Source: Myxococcales bacterium (GTDB lineage: Bacteria; Myxococcota; Myxococcia; Myxococcales; Myxococcaceae). From it: DNA of 64,000 nucleotides. Every line of letters starts with the position of its first letter. Position 1 is the stretch's first letter. Positions 24,968 through 31,728 of this stretch are shown here, piece by piece. The position numbers were made by a program, and so were the translations under genes. The notes beneath the pieces were generated by a model. The model saw only the letters and a list, made by a program, of their open reading frames with translations, searched no databases and had not been told where the DNA came from. The stretch covers positions 1-64,000 of the forward strand of contig JADLDB010000113.1 of the NCBI GenBank assembly GCA_020846875.1. Direction: 5' to 3'.

Positions 24968-25759
24968 TCAGTTGAGGACGATGACGACCTTGCCGTCAGC
25001 GAGGAAGCCGGTGTTGAGGGAAGCGAGCTTCTTCGCGTCCTCGGGGGCGAGCTGCAGATCAGCGCCCTGAGCCTTCGCCGCCTTGATCACCAGCGGCTTG
25101 TCGCCCGCCTTGGGGGACTTCTGCGCGTCGTCGAGGCTGGCCACGTAGGCCGCCACGCCGCTCGTCTTGCGGGCGTCGGCCGACAGCGAGTCGATGGAGT
25201 AGACGGGCTTGCCGTCACCGTCCAGCACGCGGGGCATCAGCGCCGGCGTCAGCTTGAGGCCGCGGGCGTCGATTACCAGCCCGGTGGCCGCCTTCTCCCC
25301 TTCGGGCTTGCCCACCGCCAGCACCTGGGTGGCGTCGGGATCGATGACGTCGGCGAGCATGGAGACCGGCACCTCCACCTCGAGCTCCACGCCGTTGTCG
25401 GAGAAGTACCGCTTGTTGACGATCTTGTAGCCCTTGACCAGGCCCTCCACGCGGGCGCGCACCTCGTCCTTCGCCATCAGGTCGCCCATCTTGCGGGTGC
25501 CGTCGATGGAGGTGCCCTTCACCTGGCCGAGCAGGTTGCGCAGGGCGTCCAGCTTCGCGGCCATCTCGGCGCCGAGCCGCGCCTGGGCCGCGTTCTGCGC
25601 CTTCATGTCAGGAGCGCCCTGGCCCGTGGCGCGGATCACCTGCCCCGCCCAGTTGACCCCGGGGACCGCCTTCGTTGCTTCGGCGGGCTTCGCTTCCTTG
25701 CCCTGAGTCCACGCCGCCAGCGGGACTGCCAGGACACACGCCATCACGAGTCGTTTCAC
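24968..25759 (-). CDS. LPP20-like secreted protein
   Basis: 263 residues from GTG 25759. This start is preferred to the ATG at 25777 because GGGGGAGG lies nine bases before the GTG (and inside the longer version), and the leader (KRLVMACVLAVPLAAWTQG) then begins with a basic residue. Residues about 35-130 (VIRATGQGAPD, AQARLGAEMAAKLDALRNLLGQ, VELEVEVPVSML) match the LPP20/FlgP-type domain. There is no lipobox Cys at the expected place, so the mature form may be periplasmic rather than lipidated. It is the first gene of a five-gene coupled cassette; a promoter-like pair lies 43 bases upstream. Confidence 0.7.
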   Translation of the reverse strand: MKRLVMACVLAVPLAAWTQGKEAKPAEATKAVPGVNWAGQVIRATGQGAPDMKAQNAAQARLGAEMAAKLDALRNLLGQVKGTSIDGTRKMGDLMAKDEVRARVEGLVKGYKIVNKRYFSDNGVELEVEVPVSMLADVIDPDATQVLAVGKPEGEKAATGLVIDARGLKLTPALMPRVLDGDGKPVYSIDSLSADARKTSGVAAYVASLDDAQKSPKAGDKPLVIKAAKAQGADLQLAPEDAKKLASLNTGFLADGKVVIVLN

Positions 25760-25801
25760 GTTCGACGCCTCCCCCATGTGGGATGAGTGGGAACTGCGTC
25801 G

Positions 25802-25831
25802 AATCTACGCGGGGCGTCCGCGGACCTTCAA
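25802..25831 (-). promoter_or_regulatory. Predicted promoter of the LPP20/FlgT/FecR cassette
   Basis: Minus strand TTGAAG (25831-25826), 18-base spacer, TAGATT (25807-25802): four of six matches in each hexamer, in the 125-base gap between the PilZ gene and the cassette. Moderate evidence only, because the spacer is one base long. Confidence 0.35.
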
Positions 25832-25884
25832 GGCAACTTGCGCGCGACGCGCTCGATTGCCCCCGGGGGTTTCCCTGTCGGGTG

Positions 25885-26220
25885 TCACTGCTCCGACGGG
25901 TGCCGCGCTACGTACTGCTCGATCAAGCGGCGGTGGCGTTCCGTCAGCAGCGTGAAACGCACACCGGATCCCTCCTCGCGCTCAGAGAGATCAGCCCATT
26001 CCCGCACCACCTCGCCCTCGGCGTAGATCACCTCTTCGGAGCCGGGTAGTTGGAACTGCAGGCCCACCCGCTTGCCCGCCATCTCCGGCTCGATCAGGTG
26101 GGACAGGCCCACACCTTCCCGGCTGATGTCTGCCGTGCGCGCCATGTAGGGGACGCCGGCGACGTACTTGTTCATGTAGACGTCGAGGGGGACGCGGGTC
26201 TGCTTGCGCTTGTCGCTCAT
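25885..26220 (-). CDS. PilZ-domain protein
   Basis: 111 residues from ATG 26220 (AAGGG about 10 bases upstream); a longer in-frame start at 26271 has no ribosome site. The sequence carries an RxxxR-like motif near the N-terminus (KRKQTRVPLDVYM), then TADISREGVGLS, matching the D/N-x-S-x-x-G part of the c-di-GMP-binding PilZ signature, and a closing strand RFTLLTERHRRLIEQYV. PilZ domains bind c-di-GMP and often control motility or secretion. It stands alone with its own predicted promoter and a 5' hairpin; the neighbouring motility and envelope genes make a local role plausible but unproven. Confidence 0.8.
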   Translation of the reverse strand: MSDKRKQTRVPLDVYMNKYVAGVPYMARTADISREGVGLSHLIEPEMAGKRVGLQFQLPGSEEVIYAEGEVVREWADLSEREEGSGVRFTLLTERHRRLIEQYVARHPSEQ

Positions 26221-26247
26221 CGGTGGTGGCCCTTTCGGAAGGCGGGT

Positions 26248-26263
26248 GCTCGCTGAAGCGAGC
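26248..26263 (-). promoter_or_regulatory. Hairpin in the 5' leader of the PilZ gene
   Basis: Minus strand GCTCGC-TTCA-GCGAGC, a perfect 6-bp stem with a 4-base loop, 28 bases before the start codon and downstream of the predicted -10. Possible mRNA stabiliser or regulatory structure; no known riboswitch is recognised. Confidence 0.35.
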
Positions 26264-26271
26264 TGTCGCAA

Positions 26272-26299
26272 AGCCTACGGGCCTGATCCACGCCGTCAA
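26272..26299 (-). promoter_or_regulatory. Predicted promoter of the PilZ gene
   Basis: Minus strand TTGACG (26299-26294), 16-base spacer, TAGGCT (26277-26272). The -35 matches five of six; the -10 three of six. It lies directly after the stop of the M16 lipoprotein gene, in a 94-base gap. Confidence 0.4.
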
Positions 26300-26314
26300 A
26301 AAAACGGCCTCAAG

Positions 26315-27802
26315 TCAGCGGAATTGATCGACGTCGCTGATCAGCGTGACGGGGCCGAGGGCGCGCAGGGCGGGCTCGAGCGACGCAGGTCCGACGACGA
26401 CGATCTGCAGGCCGGTCGAGAAGCGGCGGACGGCCTGGTTCGCCTCCTCGAGCGTCACCGCCGCAGTGCGATCGCGGAAGCGCTCGAGGTAGTCGTCGGG
26501 GTAGCCGAAGTGATCGAAGAGGGCGCGCTCGAAGCCGATCCGCGCGGCGGTGTCGAACCGGAAGGCGAAGGCGTTGAGCGACATGTCCACTGCGGTGCTG
26601 AGCTCCGCCAGGGTGAAGGGCTCGCCCGCCCCCGCGCCTTCGAGGATCCGCAGGCCGACCTTCAGCGCCTCCACCGCCTGATCAGGCCGGGTGTCGAAGC
26701 CGGCGAGGAAGAGGCCGGTGGTGGGGCCGGGGCTCACCTGCGAGAAGGCGGAGTAGGCCAGCCCACGCTCGTCGCGGATTTCCCGGTACAGGCGCCCCAC
26801 CCCGAAGCTGCCCAGCGCCGTGTTGGCCAGCCGCAGCCGGTACTCGTCGGAGGACTTCCGGGGAAAGCCCGGTCCGCCGAGGCGGATCTTCACCTGCGCC
26901 ACCTGCCGGGGGACGAGGATCACCCGGCGCGTCTGCGCCTGCCCCTGGCCATAGATGCGCGCGGCCAGCGGCCCGCCCTTCCAGGGCTTCACGTGCAGCC
27001 CGAGCAGCGTCTTCACCGCCGCGGGATCGAAGTCCCCGGTGATCACCAGCCGGGTGCCCACCGGCGTGAAGTGGTTCGCGTGGAAGCGCTTCACGTCGCC
27101 AGGCGTCAGCGCGGTGAGGTGGCTCTCCAGCGGCTCGCGCGCCAGCGGGCTGGCCGGCCCGAAGAAGGCCTTGTTGAGCGCCCGGGAGGCGACCGCGTCG
27201 GGGCGATCCTCCCGGCGGCGGACGGACTCGAGGGCCCGGGCGCGCACGACTTCGAAGCGCTTCACGTCGAAGCGCGGCCGCTGCAGCACGTCTGCGAAGA
27301 TCGGGAACAGCTTGGTCAGATCCTGGGATCGCACCGAGAGGGAGACCGTCGAGTACTCGTCGCTCGCCCCGCTCGTCAGATCCGCCGCGTGGTACTCGAG
27401 CAGCTCGTCCAGCGCCTCCGCCCCCAGCGGTCCCGCGCCCCCCTCGGCGAGCAGGCTCATCGTCACCGACGCCAGCCCCAGCTTGTCCGGCGGATCCTCC
27501 ACCGTCCCCGCGGGGAGCAGCGCGCGCACCAGCACCAGCGGCGTGGTGTGATCCTCCACCAGGTAGACCGTCACCCCGTTGCCCAGCTCGAAGCGCTCCG
27601 GCGCGCGGATGGTCAGCTCCAGCGGGGCGGATTTCAGCGTCGTGGGATCGACCGCGAGCCGCTCCGGCAGAGGGAAGGTCGCCAGCGGAGGCTTCGTCGG
27701 CGCCGACTCGAGGCCAGGCTGCGGACGGGTGAGGACTTCGGGCTCGGGGATGGGTGCGGTCGCACACGCGGCGAGGAGCAGGACGACGATGGCCCGGATC
27801 AT
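26315..27802 (-). CDS. M16-family lipoprotein lacking the zinc motif (partner subunit)
   Basis: 495 residues from ATG 27802 with GGAGAGG seven bases upstream. MIRAIVVLLLAACATA has a lipobox (LAAC, Cys13). The body follows the M16 (pitrilysin/processing-peptidase) fold in two halves, but the region that should hold HxxEH reads LGLASVTMSLLAEGG, so no zinc site exists. The C-terminal half keeps the R/Y motif region (GVGRLYREIRDERGLAYSAF) that completes the partner's active site. Family knowledge: M16B enzymes work as heterodimers of a catalytic and an R/Y subunit. The catalytic gene directly precedes it and overlaps by ATGA, which supports a 1:1 complex. Confidence 0.85.
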   Translation of the reverse strand: MIRAIVVLLLAACATAPIPEPEVLTRPQPGLESAPTKPPLATFPLPERLAVDPTTLKSAPLELTIRAPERFELGNGVTVYLVEDHTTPLVLVRALLPAGTVEDPPDKLGLASVTMSLLAEGGAGPLGAEALDELLEYHAADLTSGASDEYSTVSLSVRSQDLTKLFPIFADVLQRPRFDVKRFEVVRARALESVRRREDRPDAVASRALNKAFFGPASPLAREPLESHLTALTPGDVKRFHANHFTPVGTRLVITGDFDPAAVKTLLGLHVKPWKGGPLAARIYGQGQAQTRRVILVPRQVAQVKIRLGGPGFPRKSSDEYRLRLANTALGSFGVGRLYREIRDERGLAYSAFSQVSPGPTTGLFLAGFDTRPDQAVEALKVGLRILEGAGAGEPFTLAELSTAVDMSLNAFAFRFDTAARIGFERALFDHFGYPDDYLERFRDRTAAVTLEEANQAVRRFSTGLQIVVVGPASLEPALRALGPVTLISDVDQFR

Positions 27803-29280
27803 CGGGACCTCTCCTCTTGCCGAGCCTCTCCCTTGATGGGGGCCAGGGAGACCTGGACGCTGTTGGTCCGCACGAAGTACCGCGTCGCCGCGTCCTGCAC
27901 CTCCGCCGCGGTGATGGACTCGATCGTCTTCGGCAGCTCCACCACGTAGCGCCAGTCGCCCAGGAGGCTCTCGAAGCGGGACAGGGCGCTGGCCAGGCCC
28001 GCGTTCGTCTCCTGCGCCCGGGCCAGGTTCACCGTCACCCGGTTGCGCACCTTCTCCAGCTCCCTGGCCTCCACCGGCTCGCGCACGAGGCGCGACAGCT
28101 CGTCCCACAGCGCCGCCTCCACCGCGTCCTGCTTCACGCCCTCCAGCGGCACCACCGAGATGATGAAGAGCCCCTCGTAGCGGATCCCCGGCCCGGTGAA
28201 GGTGCCCACCGCCTGCGCCAGGCGATCCCGGTACACCAACCGCTGCGTCAGCCTGCCGGTGTTCCCCTCCCCTAGCAGCACGTCGAACACGTCGAAGATC
28301 GCATCGTCGCGGGAAGGCGGCGGCGGCTTGCGGAAGGCCAGCAGCAGCCGCGGCTTCGCGTCGAAGCTCACGGTGGAGCGCCGGAAGGCGCGCTGCGGGG
28401 GCTCGCTGAAGGAAGGATCGGCCGGCCTGGGCTTATTGGGGAGCAGCCCGAACGTCCGCTCCAACAGCGCCCTCACCTCCTCCACCTTCACGTCGCCCAC
28501 CACGCAGCCCACCGCGTTGGACGCCGTGTAGTGCGCCTCGAAGAAGGCGTGCGCCTGCGCCAGCGACATCGCCTTCAGGTCCCCCGCGTAGCCCACCGTC
28601 GGCCAGCGGTAGGGGCTGGCGACGAAGGCCAGTTGGTTGAGCTCCTCGTACATCACCCCGCCGGGGTTGGTCTCGATGCTGCGCAGGCGCTCCTCCTGCA
28701 CCACCTGGCGCTCGGTGTAGAAGTCGCGCAGCACCGGCGAGGCGAAGCGCTGCGCCTCCACCGTCAGCCACAGCTCGAGCCGGTTCTTCGGCAGGCTGAC
28801 GAAGTAGCTGGTCAGATCCTTGTCGGTGGTGGCGTTGAGGCCCACCGCGCCTGCCGTCTGGTACAGCCGCGCCAGCGCGTTCTCGTCGGTGAGCGCCTGG
28901 TGGGCTTTCGACAAGCGGGCCAGCTCCAGCGCCAGCGCCTTCGCCTCGTCGGTGCCGCCCTTCCCCGCCCGCGTGAGCGCCGCCAGCGCGTCGCCCACCT
29001 GCTGCAGCTCGCCCAGCAGCGGGACCTCCGCCTTCCAGTCCTTCGTGCCCAGCACCGGCGTGCCCTTGAAGGCCATGTGCTCGAAGAGGTGCGCCAGCCC
29101 CGTCTGCCCCGGCGCCTCGTCCGCTCCGCCCACCCGGACGCGCACGTAGCCGGTGAAGACGGGCGCGTCGTGGCGCTCCACCACCAGCCAGGTCATGCCG
29201 TTGGGAAGCGTCACCTCCTGGACGGACGCCTCCAGGCCCGCTGGAGCCGCCGCCAGCACCGCCAACGCGAGGGCGATCAC
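27799..29280 (-). CDS. M16-family zinc peptidase, catalytic subunit
   Basis: 493 residues from GTG 29280, leader MIALALAVLAAAPAG as signal peptide. The inverted zinc motif HxxEH is present as GLAHLFEHMAFKG (H64, E67, H68); the third ligand is expected at the VVQEE segment (E196/E197). The product is probably periplasmic and degrades peptides or processes secreted proteins together with the downstream zinc-less lipoprotein subunit. It overlaps the upstream HExxH peptidase gene by GTGA (29277-29280) and the downstream subunit by ATGA. The alanine-rich segment after HxxEH (about residues 85-135) is a long helical insertion. Confidence 0.88.
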   Translation of the reverse strand: MIALALAVLAAAPAGLEASVQEVTLPNGMTWLVVERHDAPVFTGYVRVRVGGADEAPGQTGLAHLFEHMAFKGTPVLGTKDWKAEVPLLGELQQVGDALAALTRAGKGGTDEAKALALELARLSKAHQALTDENALARLYQTAGAVGLNATTDKDLTSYFVSLPKNRLELWLTVEAQRFASPVLRDFYTERQVVQEERLRSIETNPGGVMYEELNQLAFVASPYRWPTVGYAGDLKAMSLAQAHAFFEAHYTASNAVGCVVGDVKVEEVRALLERTFGLLPNKPRPADPSFSEPPQRAFRRSTVSFDAKPRLLLAFRKPPPPSRDDAIFDVFDVLLGEGNTGRLTQRLVYRDRLAQAVGTFTGPGIRYEGLFIISVVPLEGVKQDAVEAALWDELSRLVREPVEARELEKVRNRVTVNLARAQETNAGLASALSRFESLLGDWRYVVELPKTIESITAAEVQDAATRYFVRTNSVQVSLAPIKGEARQEERSR

Positions 29281-31316
29281 TTCTTGAGCGCCGCCTCGGT
29301 CGCGCGGAGCAGCGGGCCCGCGGACACGCCTTCACCCGAGGCCTTGGTCATCCACAGATCGGGCGACACCGCGCCCACCGTCGCCATGCGCTCGATCTCG
29401 GGGCCGATCTTCCCCGTCTTCTTCACCTGCTCCTCGATCTGGAAGGCGATCAGGTGCCCCAGCGGGTAGTTGAAGAGGTACATCGGGTAGCTGATCATGT
29501 GCGAGTAGATGCCGAGCAGCGGCGTGTCCTTCCCGCCCAGCACCGGCGCGTAGTACTGGTTCCAGATCCTCTTCGCGATCTCCACCGTGGCGTCCCGGAG
29601 CTGCTGCGGGGTGGCCTTCGGGTGCGCGTACATCCAGTGCCAGACCTCGATGTCCACCAGCGCCACGCCGGCGATCTCCCAGGTCATCCAGAAGTCGTTG
29701 AGCACCCGCAGCCGCTCCTGCTCCGCGTCCGGCTTGCCCAGCCCGAGCAGCTCCAGATCCTTGGCCTGGAAGACGAAGGCGATCGCCTCGGTGAAGGCGG
29801 TGTTGGGCACGCCCGCGAGCAGCGTGTGATCGACGTCGTAGAGGGAGAACACCTGCTCCACGTTGTGGCCCAGCTCGTGGACGGCGATGTTGTAGCCCTT
29901 GTAGTTCATCCCGTCCTTCTCGACGCGGGTGCGCAGGCGCGGGAAGTCGCCGCGGCGGGCCGACTGCATGGCGTGGCCGGCGCCCCGGGAGGGATCGACC
30001 TTGATCCGCTCCGCCAGGTACCTCGCGCGGTCGGCCGAGAAGCCCAGCCCCTGGAGGATGCGGGGAATGTCCTTCGCGAAGGCGTCCGCGGTGGGGTACT
30101 TCGCGCGCGTCTTCGCGTCGAGCTGCGCCTCGGGGATCGCCCCGCGCGGCAGGAAGCCGTTGTACCAGAGGTCCAAAGGCTCCAGCTTCCGGCCCAGGCG
30201 CGCCTCCAGCTCCGCCGCCACCTTCGGCACCAGCGGGCTCTTCAACACCTCTTCCAGAAGCCCCTTCACCCGCGCCTCGGGCATCTCGGCGCCCAGCGAG
30301 AAGGCGCGATCGATGGCGGTGGGCGCGGTGGGTGAGAAGGGATCCGCCTTCTTCTGCGCCGCGTAGTTGGCCCACAGCCGCGCGTAGCGGGTGTACGGCT
30401 CGCTCTTCGGATCGGTGGAGGCGGGCTTGTTGGGCGCGGCGGCCTCCAGCTCCGCCGCCGGCGTGGCCACCAGCGTGTTGGTGAAGGGGTTCCAGTCCAC
30501 GCGCGGGTTGTCGATCACCGCCTGGGGGATGGTCTGGGTGACGATCCGCTCCATCACCTTGATGATGGTGCGCTGCTTGTCGAGGCCCGCCTTGTCCGCG
30601 TAGTTGGCCTTGAGCTCGTCGCGCAGGTTCCAGTGGCTGATCAGCCGCTTGCCCGAGGGGAAGAGCCGCTCGCCCTTCTCGGACAGCACGTGGTGCATCC
30701 ACAGGTTGTACTCGGCGATGTAGAGATCGGCGGCGGCCTGCTGGGCGGTGATCTCTTGCTGCACGGCGGCGGGGACGCGGCGGGCGAAGCGGCCGGTGAG
30801 GCGCGCCTGGGCCCACTGCGCCCGGCTCCACGACGGCCCGTCCTTCATCCGTTGATCCAGCGTGGTGAGCGGAAAGTTGAGCAGCGCCACGAAGGCCAGC
30901 TTCGAGGCGAACAGATCCTCGGTGACGTGGGCGGAGGGATCGTACGCCGCGAACAGGGGATCGACCTTGAGCAGCGGGCCTACGTCCAGGTCGGTGGGTT
31001 TGCGCAGCTCGCGGCCGATCTCCAGCAGGTGGCCGTCGAGCTGCTCGAAGTGGGCCTCGAAGCGGGCGAAGGTGGCGTCGAGGTCCTTCGGCTCGACGAG
31101 GAAGTTCTCGCGGGCGAAGGCGGACAGCTCGCCGTCCTCCTTCTTCCAGAGCGCCGCCACCTGGTCGACGCCGCGCTCGATGCGGGCCTGGTGCGCGTCG
31201 CCGTGCTTCTTCACCAGCTCGGCCTTGATCGCGGAGGTGTTCATCGGAGCGGCGGCCAGCACCACGGAGAGCAGGATCATGGCGGCGGACCAAAGCCCAA
31301 CGCGGCGCCAAAACAA
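29277..31316 (-). CDS. Uncharacterised HExxH (gluzincin-like) metallopeptidase
   Basis: 679 residues. The TTG at 31316 gives the leader MFWRRVGLWSAAMILLSVVLAAAP, a good signal peptide with a basic n-region; ATG 31280 is the alternative and gives a shorter leader. Zinc motif YNIAVHELGHNVEQ: H480, E481, H484, with TEAIAFVF 26 residues on (E510) as third ligand, the gluzincin arrangement also seen in M2 and M3 peptidases. The N-terminal 450 residues are helical. I do not place it in a named family with confidence; an M3-like clade is the nearest. It is the first gene of a coupled trio with the two M16 subunits, so it is probably exported and peptide-degrading. Confidence 0.75.
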   Translation of the reverse strand: MFWRRVGLWSAAMILLSVVLAAAPMNTSAIKAELVKKHGDAHQARIERGVDQVAALWKKEDGELSAFARENFLVEPKDLDATFARFEAHFEQLDGHLLEIGRELRKPTDLDVGPLLKVDPLFAAYDPSAHVTEDLFASKLAFVALLNFPLTTLDQRMKDGPSWSRAQWAQARLTGRFARRVPAAVQQEITAQQAAADLYIAEYNLWMHHVLSEKGERLFPSGKRLISHWNLRDELKANYADKAGLDKQRTIIKVMERIVTQTIPQAVIDNPRVDWNPFTNTLVATPAAELEAAAPNKPASTDPKSEPYTRYARLWANYAAQKKADPFSPTAPTAIDRAFSLGAEMPEARVKGLLEEVLKSPLVPKVAAELEARLGRKLEPLDLWYNGFLPRGAIPEAQLDAKTRAKYPTADAFAKDIPRILQGLGFSADRARYLAERIKVDPSRGAGHAMQSARRGDFPRLRTRVEKDGMNYKGYNIAVHELGHNVEQVFSLYDVDHTLLAGVPNTAFTEAIAFVFQAKDLELLGLGKPDAEQERLRVLNDFWMTWEIAGVALVDIEVWHWMYAHPKATPQQLRDATVEIAKRIWNQYYAPVLGGKDTPLLGIYSHMISYPMYLFNYPLGHLIAFQIEEQVKKTGKIGPEIERMATVGAVSPDLWMTKASGEGVSAGPLLRATEAALKK

Positions 31317-31349
31317 ACCCTTGAACGTCTTGCGCCAGAGACACGACGA

Positions 31350-31373
31350 CCTGGCGAAGTCCCCCCCGCCAGG
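31350..31373 (-). terminator. Terminator-like hairpin after the cold-shock gene
   Basis: Minus strand CCTGGCG-N10-CGCCAGG, a perfect 7-bp stem, 28 bases after the cold-shock stop. No T-run follows, so if it terminates it would need help from Rho or act by stabilising the mRNA end. It lies just before the peptidase trio. Confidence 0.4.
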
Positions 31374-31400
31374 CCGCGTAAGTAGAAGTCAGGACGCTGT

Positions 31401-31604
31401 TCAGGCAGCCCGGACGTTCTGCGCCTGCAGGCCCTTCGGGCCGCGGGTCACTTCGAACTCCACCTTCTGCCCCTCCTGCAGGGTGCGGAAGCCGTCCATC
31501 TGGATCGCAGTGTGATGGCAAAACACGTCCTCACCCCCGCCATCCTGCGTGATGAAACCGAAGCCCTTCGCGTCGTTGAACCACTTCACAGTACCGGTTG
31601 CCAT
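31401..31604 (-). CDS. cspA: Cold-shock protein, CspA family
   Basis: 67 residues, the standard single cold-shock domain length. RNP1 is KGFGFI (residues 13-18) and RNP2 is DVFCHH (26-31), where Cys replaces the usual Val. These bind single-stranded RNA/DNA and melt mRNA structure at low temperature or in stationary phase. The ATG at 31604 has GAAGGA about ten bases upstream. The gene is monocistronic: a promoter-like pair and a 5' hairpin lie upstream and a hairpin lies downstream. Confidence 0.95.
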   Translation of the reverse strand: MATGTVKWFNDAKGFGFITQDGGGEDVFCHHTAIQMDGFRTLQEGQKVEFEVTRGPKGLQAQNVRAA

Positions 31605-31630
31605 GCTTGAGTCGTCCTTCAGTTAGAAAT

Positions 31631-31650
31631 CCCTCCCAGGAGCAGGAGGG
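31631..31650 (-). promoter_or_regulatory. 5' leader hairpin of the cold-shock mRNA
   Basis: CCCTCC and GGAGGG form a 6-bp stem around an 8-base loop, at the predicted 5' end of the cold-shock transcript, 27 bases before the start codon. GC-rich stems at the 5' end of csp mRNAs are known to affect stability and translation with temperature; here this is inference from position. Confidence 0.35.
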
Positions 31651-31657
31651 ACCGCGG

Positions 31658-31687
31658 ACCCTAGGCGTGGGGTGCGAGGCTTGTCTA
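31658..31687 (-). promoter_or_regulatory. Predicted promoter of the cold-shock gene
   Basis: Minus strand TAGACA (31687-31682), 18-base spacer, TAGGGT (31663-31658). The -35 matches the consensus at five positions; the -10 at three. The gene upstream ends at 31729, so the region is otherwise empty. Confidence 0.4.
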
Positions 31688-31728
31688 CCCCCTCCTACGT
31701 CACGTCATGTTGGCGCGAAGTGAGGGCC

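Noticed and set aside
25850-25880. CCCCCGGGGG palindrome after the PilZ gene
   Set aside because: A 10-base palindrome with no loop, expected by chance in GC-rich DNA; not a terminator.
26292-26308. GCCGT-CAAAAAA-ACGGC as a terminator of the M16 lipoprotein gene
   Set aside because: The stem has only 5 bp and the T-run sits in the loop, not after the stem; it also overlaps the PilZ -35 element.
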